Source of the DNA: Haematococcus lacustris
Lineage: Eukaryota > Chlorophyta > Chlorophyceae > Chlamydomonadales > Haematococcaceae
NCBI GenBank assembly: GCA_030144725.1
Contig: JASKMD010000272.1
Coordinates: 36,001 to 100,000 of the forward strand
Reading direction: 5' to 3'
Length of the DNA: 64,000 nt
Positions 28,898-40,768 of this stretch are shown piece by piece (positions within the stretch are counted from its first letter, which is position 1; each line of letters starts with the position of its first letter). A program made the position numbers and the translations under genes. The notes beneath the pieces were generated by a model. The model was not told the origin of the DNA and did no database searches. It was given only the letters and a program-made list of their open reading frames with translations.

Positions 28898-31415
28898 TCA
28901 CAGCAGGCCGCGGGACTCCAACACAGCCAGGGCCAGGTTGGCAGTGACAATGGACGGCAGCATCATGTCCCCGCTAACCAGCAGGCGCCGCAGCTCCGGC
29001 ACTGGCACTCGCAGCACCTGGGCAGCACAGGGCAGGCAGCAGCAGCAGCCGCTGGTGCACCCCTGATGTATTGCTGACACCTGCTCTGAGATCGGCAACT
29101 GTCACGAGATCGACAACCGTGAAAAACAAACGATGCTCGTGAAAACTTGCAAACATGCAAACCCTAGTCATGTGAGAGACGTGAGTCCAGCATGTTGCAG
29201 GCAGGAAGAGGCACGCAACAGATGCTGCCGTACACATGACCAGGGCAGCGCCACTTGCTTGAGTCCTGGAGGCAGCTGCGGCCTGGCCCCAGGGCCCGGG
29301 CATTAGTCAGGCAATAGACAACACAGCCTGGCTACCGCCAAGGCTGCATGTGGGCAGTGTTCAGGCAGTGCTCAGGTGGGCGACGCAAGCATATGCTAGG
29401 AGGCAGCATGAAGCAGATACAGTAGGTACACACAGCAGGCCATGGCCGATGCCAGCCAGGCAAGCCAGGCAATACATACTTCTCAGCGCAGCCAGCCAGC
29501 CACTACCCGGCTGGCCGCTTTGCCACTGGCCCGCTTCCTGGGTCTACTTACTATTGACTGGCTGCCTGGCCGCCTGCCAGAGCAGGGGCCTGACACTGCG
29601 CCATGCTTACCTCAATGTACTCTTCAGCATCACGAGCTCCTGGGTCAGGGTCTACCTGTGGCCAGCACCGCATGTGCAGTGGGAGGAGGTGGGATGAGTA
29701 TGGCCCCTTATATCACCCGGTGTGGCCAATAAGTGTGTTCTCATAGCCTGCATGGTCAGTGTGACCCATCTTGTGCAAGTCAGCTGGCTGGCAGCTTACC
29801 TGTGGGTCAATGACCAGGAAGGGGGTGAACCTGTTGGCACACCACTTCACCTGCACCACACGTGCCAGCGTCACCGTCATGTCCAAGACAGCTGCACGCA
29901 CCGCAGTACATGCAGCAGCACAGCCGCTGCAGGCCGCTGCAACACATTAGGAGCATAGCAGCTGCAGCTGCACAGGGCTGAGGGGCATCAACAGTGGAGG
30001 TCCAGGGGTGGAGAAGAGAGGCTGCAGGAGGCGGCGGCGGGCCTATGCTCACCTCAGCATACCCTGGGTGGCCATCAGGGATGAGGCGCACCAACTCCCC
30101 GCCGGTCAGCATGGCCTGTGAAGGGCAGGGCTCACCACGGGAGGATGGTTAGGAGCGTGGAGCGGGGTCGGGAGCAATCCCACCCCTATTGCGTTGTACC
30201 CTGGCACCTACAGCTGACAACCACTGCTGTACAGCCACAAGCAACAGGCGGTTGCCTAGCTCCCTCCTGACTGGTGAGCGCTTCACCTCTTCTGAGAGCT
30301 CTGCTGCTGCACAGCCCTCAATGTTGCCATGCTTGCCTGTGAGCAGGTGAGGTACGATGGAATGAGATGGGCTGCACCGCTGCCCCTGCTGCCATTGCTG
30401 CCGCAGACATCTGCTGGCACCTGGTTCATAGCCCCCGCATGGCAGGTTGAATATGACTTGGTTAGGTCCTTGTGCGTATTCCTTGATCAAGGTCACCTGC
30501 CCCAACACCACCACCAGCAGTAGCGTCAGTACCAGCAGCAGCAGCAGCAGCAGCGTTAGTACCAGCAGCAGCACCAGCAACAGCAGCGTTAAAACCAGCA
30601 GCAGCAGCACATAGTACCAGCAGCAGCAGCAGCAGCTGCTGCCAGGGTGTCAACACAGTCATCGAGCCCTGCAGGCCGCTTGTGCCGAGGTGCCTCTTCC
30701 TTGGCAGCAACAGCCATTGCATCATGCACAGTTTGACAGTTCTGGCCCTCCATGACCCTCCACCCATTGCTGGCCTCTACCCGCACCTACCTCTGCGGGT
30801 TGGTCGCCCTCAGCAGTGTGGAAGGGGAGGACACAGGCAAAGCTGAAGTGCCATCTTGGATGGCCCACCACGTCAAAATGGAGTTCCTTGGCCTGCAGCA
30901 GAAGTGACTTGGGGCAGGCTTGCAGGGGCTGGAGAGAAGGGCAGATTGGAAGAGGGAAAGAGTGAGAAAGGGGGAGATAGGAAGGAGGGGAGAGGGAGAG
31001 AGGGGGAGGGTGGGACACTGCTTGCTGCCGTTGGGAAGCAGCGACTATTCAAATTCCACCACCGCATTGGGAAGAGCCCTCATCTCATCATCTCGTGACT
31101 GCCACATAAGGCTTAGGCACGCAAAGCTTGTACTGAGCTGGTGAACAAAGCACAGGGAAGCATGGCAAGCTGGCCCTGGCTGATCAGCTCCCAGCCCCAA
31201 AGCTCCAGCCTACGCACCTCTCCGTTGCTTTCCGTGATTTTAACCTTGCGATCCAGCACTGTGAGGTACCTGCACACTCAGCCCCACACGCTTTGTTGAG
31301 CTGCTCAGGCTGCCATGCTCTGGCTGCAAAGTGGCGAGGGAGCGGTGGCTTTTGCTTACTTATCTCCCCAACAACTAGCTTATGCTCACAGTACAGCTCT
31401 TGCACCACACAGCAG
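28898..31415 (-). CDS. Nudix-family hydrolase (N-terminus unresolved)
   Basis: Exons in phase: 31415-31390 (tentative), 31269-31218, 30892-30791, 30496-30421, 30336-30287, 30115-30053, 29850-29800, 29655-29611 and 29017-28898 (TGA); 585 nt, 194 residues. Key segments: TVLDRKVKITESNGE, HFDVVGHPRWHFSFACVLPF, TLIKEYAQGPNQVIFNLPCG, GKHGNIEGCAAAELSEE, VKWCANRFTPFLVIDP, ARDAEEYIE and ELRRLLVSGDMMLPSIVTA. AELSEE corresponds to the metal-binding REUxEE core of the Nudix box, with R replaced by A and a shorter loop before it. Nudix enzymes hydrolyse nucleoside diphosphates linked to another moiety; the YxxG/LPxG layout resembles ADP-sugar or ADP-ribose pyrophosphatases, but substrate is not assigned. 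The start codon was not found. Confidence 0.82.
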
Positions 31416-32518
31416 CTGCACCCGGACTCAGGCCAGCTGCATGGAACGCATGCAAGTTTAGACGGCTAGGGTGAGGCTACTGCAGCTCCCATTCGCAACC
31501 CCGCTAAGCAAGTGCCTGAGCCAGGGCACCTGTGCGATGCAACAAGCTGTGGACCCTCAGGTTTGTGGTGGTGACGTGTCCCTGATGCACTGTGCTGCCC
31601 AGGCACCAAGTTGAATTGGCGGATGAGCAATCAGCTGCGTGACCGGATGACCAGGCCCCATGCTGAAGAGGTCCAGACGCACACTGTCACTGCCATTGCT
31701 GCATATACTTCTGCACTGCCATGCGGTCCAGCTGCCTGGCCTGGTCAGGCTGCCTGACGAGCATCAGCAAAGAATCAATCCATTGTTCGACCTTGTGGCC
31801 TTGAGCTCACACGTTCAAATGACGCAACCTCACACAAACCACAATGATGTGGTTTCATGCCTTTTGCAAATGTGCAGTGTGATAGTCACTGGCCATGCAC
31901 ATGTTGGGCTAGCAGCCTAGGGGTCTTGACACTAGCCATGGGTTACGCAACATCAACATACATCACTACAACAAAAGCCAGGGAGTGGGACAGTGCATGC
32001 TCGTCCTTGCATTGTATGGAGCTATGGCTGAGGTTTAGGGGTAGAGGGTCCCGCAGATAGTGATGCGGTAACGAAGCACACCTTTTGTGTAGAGTGCTCT
32101 CACTGATGAGCTCAAACGTGGGCATGTCTTCTGAGCCTAAGCCAAGTCAAACCCTGGCTGTTAGTGGTTAGCCGAAGCATTCGGTCCGCAGTTCTGGGAC
32201 AGTTATGGGACAGAGTTATTAAGTCAACGTTTAAATAGTCACAGTGGTCAGCTCACAGTCTGTCCATTTGTGGAAAGGGGTCCCGTGTGTGTCCCTAACG
32301 AGTGTGCCCGTGTACATCACCAGGACCGCGTTCACCTGTGCGATGGACGACGTGCCGCGCGTGCGCGAGTGATGGGGGCAGCAGCCTTTTCGGGGTAATC
32401 TGGGAATGAAGGCGATGCGCCGGAGAGGCCAGCATCTGCACCGATTATGCATGGGAGCATCTACCGTCACAATTCCTTGGGTCAGGGTTTGCCCACCGGC
32501 TGCCCAAGGCCAGGCATA
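31416..32518. other. No gene recognised
   Basis: Probably includes missing 5' exons or promoter of the Nudix gene. No frame with recognisable motif or splice continuity was found. Confidence 0.4.
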
Positions 32519-32715
32519 GGTTGCACCGGGCTGCAGAGTAGCGGCGGGGCATTGATGGCCGAGCCCGCAACAACCCATAGGGCCTAGTAGTTTGGACAGG
32601 ATGTTAGCCTCATGAGAAGCTAGCTGCTAGTTTTTATGGGGTGCCCAGTGGTCTTGGAGCGAACGTGCCACCAGTGTGGGGTTGTGGTCATCGAGGCCGC
32701 TACAATCGGCTTGTA
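32519..32715 (+). repeat. Dispersed ~180-bp repeat, copy 1
   Basis: Begins GTTGCACCGGGCTGCAGAGT, GGCGGGGCATTGATGGCC; later CGAACGTGCCACCAGTGTGG. Matches 52889-53055 with indels. Function unknown; likely a transposable-element fragment. Confidence 0.75.
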
Positions 32716-32807
32716 ACTGCTAGGACTAGGCGGTATCACCTTCAACACGCATACTAAGCTGCAGTTGGAAGCCAGCACTACCAAACAACTCAACAAACTC
32801 ACCAGCA

Positions 32808-33147
32808 CCCTCGTCCCTCACTAGGGCCACCATTTGAGTCGAACCACTAGGGACCACTAGTGGTTAATGACGGGACAACTCAAATGGTGTTAAGGAGTTG
32901 TTTGGAGTATACCCATGCACATGGCATCTGGCGCATGAGTGCCTACCACCTACACTATTGCTTCACCCCTGAGGGCTACAGTCTGGAGTTGGCATGACCT
33001 GCATGCACTAATTGTAAGCTGATGACAGCTCAAGAGGGGGGCACACACTACTGTGCCACAGGCTGCTGCTGCTGCTGGGCCTTGGGTGGCCTGTCTCGCA
33101 GCCGCCTGTACCTCAGGCCTGGGTACTCCTTGCCCTTGGCTGGCAGA
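32808..33147 (-). mobile_element. 5'-truncated TnpB-like unit (33-kb copy)
   Basis: Conserved tail 32808-33047 followed by about 100 bp of coding end: TAG at 33050-33048, glutamine run, RRLRDRPPKAQ. Similarity stops at about 33147. The tail hairpin is perfect here: CCATTTGAGT (32830-32839) with ACTCAAATGG (32878-32887). No clear flanking direct repeat was seen. Confidence 0.75.
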
Positions 33148-33977
33148 CATGCATTACAATCGCACATAGCAGCGCCAAAACCGACTACAGTCCGTATAGA
33201 CTCGAGGGAGGGGTCAGGGATGGGGTTTTAGGGGGGTCCTGTACATCAAGGGTTAGTGGTGGGAGCAGGCCTCTTCTTCTTGTTTTGTTTCACCTTTATC
33301 TGATAAGTTCTGTAGACAACAGTCACAATTGCATCACAACGTGCGAGGCGGCTCGCACCTCAGGAGGTTTCACATTATTACTGATGTGCTGAGTGCCTTA
33401 GACGTAGACACTCACGTCGTCGGAAGCCTTGCTGATTCATCATCGGCACAGTTCGCTTGCTTGCCGTGCTTGCCGTCCTTGCTAGCGCCCGTCATCGCGT
33501 GATACTGTGTTAGTAATTTGGTCATCCTGGTCACATGACAGACATGTGGCGGCGTAATAAAGCATTACTGGCATTGCGACTGAGTACAGCAGTATTGGGC
33601 GAATCAGCGCGAACGGCGCACGTCGACGACCTCGCAGGTGATTGTAACCTGTACACGACAGCTCTTGGGCCCTTGCTGAATCGCAGTGCTGAGAGGCTAC
33701 GCGTGGGCATACTCGCTGCCCTTTGCACATGTCTCCACATGCCCGCACAAGTCTCCACCTCGCGGAGGCCTCGCGAGACGCAGCACAATGTCATAAAGCA
33801 AAGCGGTTTGCTTCTTATGTTCTTGCAGGACACACTGTCACCGCCGCTCTCGCAAGATATGCGCATAGGTGGGTTCAGTACAGTGGTCGCCGATACATTG
33901 CACGGCCGCCACGCCGAGGGGAAAAGGCAGTGTATTGCGTCAGGCATGCAAGCCATGTCGCTCTGGTGTCTACAGGG
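33148..33977. other. Upstream region of the nucleosidase-like gene
   Basis: Open frames at 33535-34011 (+) and overlapping (-) frames lack motifs. Expected to hold the promoter of the gene starting at 33978; no TATA box is obvious. Confidence 0.4.
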
Positions 33978-36921
33978 ATGCAAGCGCTGGTGTTGGCCGT
34001 CGTCCTGCTGACAGCACCCCTGCTGGCAAGCGCAGCGCCATGCCGCACCATGTTCGGGCCATCGCCGATTCCTTTCCTGTTCTTTGCTGACCCTGGGGGT
34101 TTCTCTGGCACTGCAGAAACCAAGTGAGTATTGACATGTGTCTGCAGCCTCCATAGCCTGCTGATACCATACTTGACGTGCTATGCTCTAGGTATTTTGG
34201 CGATCTGCTGAGAAATGAAACTGCGGTGTCAGCCTACTTCCCTGCTTGCGGTCAAGTTGCTGTTGGGATCATCCTGCGCCAACGCGTTGCCCTTGTGCTG
34301 ACAGGCATCGGGCCAACTAATGCAGGTAAGGCATAGGCTACTTTCCATTCCCTTGGCCATGGTCTGCAAAGCATTGTAGCCCATTGGACTGCAACGCTGT
34401 GTGTGGGGGCATAGCCTGCACCAGCCCACGCTGCTGACTCCTCTTTTTGCTCTGCAGGCATGTGCACACAACAGATCCTGGACAAGTGCCCTACAAGCGT
34501 CAAGGCAAGGAGCACCTCCTTGCTATACGGCGGAAACACAGTCTGGAGAGCTTCCCTAGCAGCCTATACACATTGCACAGCGACTTACAGCTGTCTGTGT
34601 ATGTGTGCAACCACTTGGTGACTGCAGTACGCTATCTACCATGGCACTTCCGGCTGGTCAGCTGCCGTGGGTGGCATCATCACCCCTCCCATGCATGCCG
34701 ACGACACCACCACCACCTGCAGCACGGCCAATGCCGCGTCAGCCGTGCCCCGCAAAACTGTCCGGTAAGGTGGCATGGCTGGCTTTCTATATACTTTGCT
34801 GGATCTACTGCTGTGAGCAAGTGTGCACTCATGCCACGCTGCTCCCTGCACCTTGCAGGGTTGGCGACCTGTGCATCAGCCCTATCTCCGTCAGTGAGTG
34901 CACTGCATGCAGGGCATCTGTCCTATGTACTTTGCATGCATTGGCATGCATTGCATCGTCACCCCCTGTCATTGCCTTGCAAGATCCATGGATTTGAGAT
35001 TCATGCAGCCATGCATGACAACCTGCACCTGATAGCAACATGTGGTGTGATTTGCAGACTGGGCCTGCACCCAGGCCTCTTGGAGCCAGCAATGCCTGTC
35101 CTCACCCCCCGGCAACCTTTGCTTCAGACCACAGTGAGTGGGCAGGGCCACATGCCCATCTACACAACATGCTAGATGAGGTAGTTTCATGTGTTGCTTG
35201 CAGATACAACTTTGGACCTAACGCGACCTTTTTGTATGGAAAGTGCTTCTTCACCTCCCCCCCACAAGCAGCCATGACACTGTCTCGCGAGCTGATGGCA
35301 GTTGCCAGGAGCTCTGGCTTTGCCACCAACGTGCCTGTTCGCAATGCGGCAGTCGCTACTCAAGGTAGCGGGCTTGGGCACACCGCCCAGTGGCTTCCTG
35401 CCATTGCTCCTAGTGCTCTTGAGTGCTGCATACTTCTTGCATTGCTCTGGATAAGATCTGTGCTGTGCTGGTAAATGCTGTGAAGGCAACACCCCCCCCT
35501 TTATCTTGTATGTACTTGCTTTCCAATTAGACACAACCACCTTAGAAGACAAGTACATACAAGATAATGTCTTCTAACCACTGCCACTCTGCATGCCCTG
35601 CTGGTTTTCCCCAGGTACCCTGTACTGGAGCTTGATGCGCAACGGCACTGGCCTTGCCTACCCTTTGTATACCAACACAACCATGCCAACCGTCTTCAGC
35701 TGGGATACCTGCGCCGAGATCGATGCTCAGTTCTTCTACTCGTGAGTGCAAGCCCTGCGGCATGGCATGCTCTACAGCTGCCTAGCGTTGCACCCATTGC
35801 AGTTACAGTCCCACCTGCGCGACTCGAACAATTGCGCGGCTGCGCTGATCGTGCGCTGCTTTACTCGGCTTCGCAGTGGGGTGCCGTGGGATGTGACGGC
35901 ACGCGACTGGGTGTCCGAGGCGATTCGCACAGCAGGTTTCCGGGCCAACGCCAGCGCCATGGACGTGGTGGCCGTCAGCGCTATGGAAGCCATCGGCTTC
36001 AACCAGGTGGGCAGAGGTGGTCATCCAGGTACCTGGGCAGGGCATATCAGGCCTGACAGGCCATAGCCAGTCGGGGCAGCAGGGGCTGCCAGCTGGCCGC
36101 GATGACGCCAGCTCACCTGTGGTCATGCATGTGCTCCACACTCAATGTACCTACACCAGGGATAGGGAAGGTGTGTGTGGATGCTCAGGTGGGCTCAGGA
36201 GACGCACATGATCTAGCATGTTCACTTGCCCATGGCTGCCTCGCAGGCATTTGAGCAGTACAACGCGCTGGCCAGGGTGCCCATTGGCTACACCTCTGTG
36301 CGCGGCAACTCCAACTGGCTGCATCACCCTGTGACCTACTCAGGTCAGGGCTCACAGCTAGACTGCCTAACAGCCTAACTGCCCTATCCATTCCAGCCAG
36401 GCTGCAAATTGTGCCTCGCAATGGGCGACCTACTGCTCACTGGCTGTTGGCTGCTGCTGCTGCTGCTGCTGCTGCTGTGTCCTGCAGGCAATGGGGTATG
36501 GGATTACCTGAGCGGCTACCATGAGGACTTCTACAACGGTGAGGGAGGGCAGCTGGTGAAAGCAGTGTCACAGCACCTATGCTGTGCCACCAGTGCGGCC
36601 ACATTGCTCCTGCTACCATACATATACCCAAGGCAGTTGGCCATTTGCATCAAACATCAATGCCAAATGGCACCTGGCATTTGAACTTGCATGACCTGGT
36701 AACTGTAGCATGGCCCAGGACCGTGGCCTGCTGCCTCCGCCATCTTTTACCGTCTGTGCACATGGTGTCTTCCCCCCTTCCCTCTCCCCCTCCCTGGATG
36801 TGGTGCAGGGTACAAGTACGCAATCGCATCCTATTCCGCCTTGACACTGACCTACCTGCAAAACCGGTGCATCACTCTGCATGGCCGAGCGGCGTGCACC
36901 TTCACCGTGAACTACGACTGA
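33978..36921 (+). CDS. Secreted nucleoside-phosphorylase-like (bark-storage/MTA-nucleosidase fold) protein
   Basis: Twelve exons: 33978-34123, 34192-34325, 34458-34504, 34628-34764, 34859-34893, 35058-35133, 35204-35364, 35615-35741, 35877-36006, 36247-36343, 36488-36538 and 36809-36921. They total 1254 nt (417 residues plus TGA) with all phases consistent. Residues 1-19 form a signal peptide (ALVLAVVLLTAPLLASA). Family motifs: VALVLTGIGPTNAG, YHGTSGWSAAVGGI, RVGDLCISPISV, SGVPWDVTARDWV and VVAVSAMEAIGF (compare the Met-Glu nucleoside-binding motif), then SVRGNSNWLHHPV. Many cysteines (for example CLSPPGNLC) suit an extracytoplasmic protein. The third intron (34505-34627) begins GC, not GT. 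Whether it still cleaves or phosphorolyses nucleosides, or is a storage protein, is not decidable here. Confidence 0.85.
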
Positions 36922-38741
36922 GCTGCCTGGCACCGCTGAGGGGCCAGCCGCTGCAACATGTGAGCTAGGCCTTGATGGGCCTATCAGCCTGGTCATAATG
37001 GTGCGCCCCCTCACTTATCTGAACAAGCATTGTGCAACTATCATAGTATAGTGAACCACGATTAGTGATGCACCGGCCCCGTGATCTTCCTACACTAATT
37101 TGCCTTGGTCCATTTGGTTATCATCAAGTGAGTGAGCGATGAATTAGTGCGTGGAGCTAAAGTGTTGTGACATCGGATTGGTGTTTGACATGGTTTAGTC
37201 CCCTGCTTGGACACAGTTTGCCCCTGTGAAACATGCAATTGGCACACGGTATTGGCCATGCAAATGTGTAATGCTGCTGCGTGGTATTGGTACACGCTCC
37301 TTATCCGTTCTGCGCTGGGAAGGCGGCCAACAGATTGTCAAGATGGGAAATGTGCAATACCTTTCGATTGAGCCAGCTAGAACAATAGCTCGACCAAGGT
37401 GTAAACCTACATTCTCCCATGCTGAGAGCTAGCCACACATTGCACCTACACGGAGCTGCTCCATTGCACTGATGTGCCACTGTGCCACTGTGTCAGGTGT
37501 TCAGCCAGGGCCATAGGCTAGGCATACCCCAATGGCCATGGTACAGGCATAGCCTCTGGAGTGTGGCACTGTGGAACATGTCAGCCAGTGTCTCTGCTAC
37601 AAGCACGGGGCACTGAGGCTGACGGCGGGAGGTCCTGGTGAGGCCTGGCTGCTGCAGCTGCAGGGATGGTACTCAGGAGTCCCCAACATGGGGTTGGTAA
37701 TCTTCATGCAAGTACTCTCTCAATACTGCACTGTTTTCGATAGCGTTTATCACATTGGCAGCCGTGATTTAGTCCACGTAATCTGACCATCAGCGCTAAC
37801 CATTGGAGTCTTTGCTCGCGTACTGCCACATGTGCCCGCGAACAAATCACAGCGGCGAAACGGGTCTTCTTGGCACGGCGAGCCACATTGCTGTGACCCC
37901 ATCTACCTAGCGTAGTGAGCTGGTTGTGCACAAATGGAATGTCCGGCCGACACCCAACGCGATGCCTGCCGGGCGTGCAGGGCGCCTAGACGGGGTGAGT
38001 GAAACATATATTCGTACTCGCTTCCGCCGAATACACCATTTGGGTCGGCGCACACTAAGGTATCACCGGGTTACACCCCCCCCTCCTCCACTGTGTCCTC
38101 CACTATGTTGCACCCGTTGCACCCACAGGAAAATGGCTACATTTTGTTTGTTCTTGAACACTTGGCGCATTTGTTGAAACTAATCGCACATCAAACAACC
38201 CAGGCCTCCATCAGTTTGACATCATCAAAGTGACATCATGTTCGCCAAGCAAAATCAGGGCCACGGGGCTGTGTGGTGGCAGTTGAGCTATGAAACTTTG
38301 CACGCAGGTGGATGGCATGCAGGGGAGTGTAACTCTCAGAGGAGCCCAGTCCAAACTCGGTCATGGTGTGGAGTTGTCTGACTGACTGCATGGCCCTGGT
38401 TCTGAAATCGGCTAAGGGAGTTGGGGGTCACAGACCAAAGTGAGCTTTTGGCTTATCTGAGTATGAGTGCTTGTAGCAATGTCTGAGAGGAGCTTAACCT
38501 AGTAAGTGGCATGCTGTAAGTCAAAATGGTCGAGCTGTGGCATTGCCCTCCAGGTATGGGGAAGAGGTGGGCTCAGTGCCACATTCCCGCAACCGCTCTC
38601 CGATCCGACTGCTGCTGTCATCGCGCATGCTCGTGTAGAGCAGCCTAAGTGACGCGGGCGGTCGCAGCGATGACTACATGCTCCGCAACGGCTCAAATTT
38701 AAATCACTAACTTTGATGCTTTGCTGTGCACGGCCTACTGA
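36922..38741. other. No gene recognised
   Basis: Downstream of the nucleosidase-like gene. A TGTAA motif (the usual volvocalean polyadenylation signal) lies near 37266. A CCCCCCCTCC stretch is near 38086. No coding motif found. Confidence 0.4.
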
Positions 38742-39134
38742 GTGTACGATTATTCTGGCATCAATCACATGGCACCACACCTGCTTAACAGACAGCTATC
38801 TACAGAAGTCCGCACGAGCTTGACTAGGTTCAGGTTAGGCAACAGCGGTCTGGGGGTGGAGAAGGCTCGGTTTGAGGGGGTAACTTTCATTGATCGCACA
38901 TGCACCAGATGCACAGAGGGGGTAGTGGATGACGCCATGCATTTCATCTTTGAGTGCACTGCCACGAGTTCCATCAGGGAGCAGCCGGAGTTTGCCATGA
39001 CTCTACAGAACAATAATGAGAATTTGCATGACTTCATGTTGAGCCCATGTGCACCTTTGTTTGTGCACCTTGCTTTGAAGTGCGTTACAGAAAGTCCCGA
39101 ACCCCTAGAGGGGGAGGGCGGCCTAGCAGCCTAA
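38742..39134 (+). pseudogene. Non-LTR retrotransposon (LINE) ORF2 C-terminal fragment
   Basis: Encodes LTRFRLGNSGLGVEKARF then RTCTRCTEGVVDDAMHFIFE followed by C. This is the CxxC...HxxxxC zinc-binding motif at the end of LINE reverse transcriptases (zf-RVT). A stop codon lies directly upstream in frame and no reverse-transcriptase core precedes it, so it is a 5'-truncated relic. The next 200 bp is presumably its 3' UTR. Confidence 0.7.
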
Positions 39135-39379
39135 CGGCTGACGGCTTAAGCGGTGTAAGCCACATCATCATCGGATGGGTGAAAGGTAGCTGGCCGGGTT
39201 GGCTACATTGTGTATCATCTAGCATAACATTTGGCGCAGTGAGTGCAGAGTTCCAGCCGTCCTACTGCCAAGGGTCGGTTTCCTGTCATTTTCTGTTAGT
39301 TGGGAACACCTGACTAGGGCACAGGCTACTGCTCGCTGGTAGCCGACACCACCCCTACCACGTTTCCTGCCCATGATAG

Positions 39380-39871
39380 CCTCCTCATCCCTCACTAGGG
39401 CCTCCATTTGAGTCGGACCACTAGGTACCACTAGGGATCAACAGCGGGATGACTCAAATGGTGTTAAGAGGCTGTGTGGAGTATACCCATGCACATGGCA
39501 TATGGCGCATGAGTGCCTACCAGCTACACTATTGCCTGACCCCTGAGGGCTATAGTCTAGAGTTGGCATGACCTGAATGTACTAATTGTAAGCTGATGAC
39601 AGCTCAAGAGGGGGGCGCACACTAATGTGCCACAGCAGGCTGCTGCTGCTGCTGCAGGGCCTTGGGTGGCTTGTCTCGCAGCCGCTTGTAGCCCAGGCCT
39701 GGGTACTCCTTGTCCTTGGCTGGCAGAGCTGCCTGCTCTGGCCACCAGCACAGCTCCAGCAGGCGCCATTTGCTCTCCTCAATGCGCTGCATGTTCAACG
39801 TTGCATTGCAGTCCCTGTCTAGCCACCTGCCTGGTTGTGGTGCCGGCTTGGCTTTGGCAGCCTTGCCCTGG
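39380..39871 (-). mobile_element. 5'-truncated TnpB-like unit (39-kb copy) with direct repeats
   Basis: Tail 39380-39621 plus about 250 bp of intact coding end: RWLDRDCNATLNMQRIEESK (RuvC-III-like), YPGLGYKRLRDKPPKA, TAG at 39624-39622. Similarity to the 14-kb copy ends at about 39871. Flanks read GCCCATGATAG (39369-39379) and GCCCATGACAG (39872-39882): an 11-bp direct repeat with one mismatch. The hairpin CCATTTGAGT (39404-39413) / ACTCAAATGG (39452-39461) is perfect. Confidence 0.78.
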
Positions 39872-40297
39872 GCCCATGACAGGCCAAGGCCAGCGGCGAA
39901 GCCCCACCCCAGCCGCCCAGCTCCCCCCAGCCTGCTGCCACTGCTGGCCGCCTGCATTGCCCCCCGTATTGGTAGTCAGTGAATTCCACTCCGCCCTTGC
40001 CCCTCCCTTGGCCCCAGCCGTGAGCCAGGAAGGCCCCCTGCCGCCAGTCCTCCAAGGCTGTGCGTGGAAGCTGCTGCAGCTGGTGATGGCCGGTGATGCA
40101 GCAGGAGATGGCCAGTCGAGCTGCTGTCGCTGGTGACGCAGATGGTGGCCGGAATCATCGCCGCCCACCGCCCACCGCTTGCTGAGGCAGGCAGGGCAGG
40201 ACCGTCCCTGACAGCACTGGTGGTGGGGCAGTGGCCAATGCCAGGCCGGAGTACAGGCGGAGGGAGTGGGGCACCGCCTGGGGCAGTGGAGGGCAGC

Positions 40298-40390
40298 AGG
40301 TCAGGTCAGGTCAGGTCAGGTCAGGTCAGGTCGGGTCGGGTCGGGTCGGGTCGGGTCGGGTCGGGTCGGGTCGGGTCGGGTCAGGTCAGC
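40298..40390 (+). repeat. GGTCA/GGTCG pentanucleotide array
   Basis: Six or so GGTCA units, then about eleven GGTCG units, then GGTCA again, followed to about 40500 by repeated AAGGGAGGTCATCAAGGGCA and GGTCAGCGAAGG blocks. Confidence 0.9.
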
Positions 40391-40681
40391 AAAGGGAGGT
40401 CATCAAGGGCAGGTCAGCGAAGGAGGTCAGCAAAGGGAGGTCATCAAGGGCAGGTCAGCGAAGGAGGTCAGCGAGGGAGGTCATCAAGGGCAGGTCAGCA
40501 GGTTATAAACAAGCCTTAGGGCCAGCCAGGAGGGCCTCTGGGCAAGCCTGTGTCAATCTTAGTCAGGGTGAGGGCAAAACAGTGAGCCTGACTCGGTCAA
40601 CTCTTCAGGTTCGTGTGCTGCAGCAATGCTGGCGGTATCCAATTGGACCGCAGGTCGGCGAATGTCATGACGTCATGTTAA

Positions 40682-40712
<31 letters not shown>
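40682..40712 (+). repeat. GAT trinucleotide run
   Basis: About ten uninterrupted GAT units. Confidence 0.9.
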
Positions 40713-40713
<1 letters not shown>

Positions 40714-40768
40714 GGCCTGGCGGTGCCCCTGCTGCTGCTCACCCTCCCAGCGGTGCGCACTGACGCCT

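Larger units (their letters stand above)
39883..40768. other. Repeat-rich spacer, no gene recognised
   Basis: Holds the pentanucleotide array (40298-40390), GGTCAGCGAAGGAGG-type repeats to about 40500 and the GAT run (40682-40712). No gene identified. Confidence 0.5.

Noticed and set aside
35746..35876. Extended exon before SGVPWDVTARDWV in the nucleosidase-like gene
   Set aside because: The acceptor at 35877 gives the correct phase and family motif; the earlier acceptor would shift frame into a stop.
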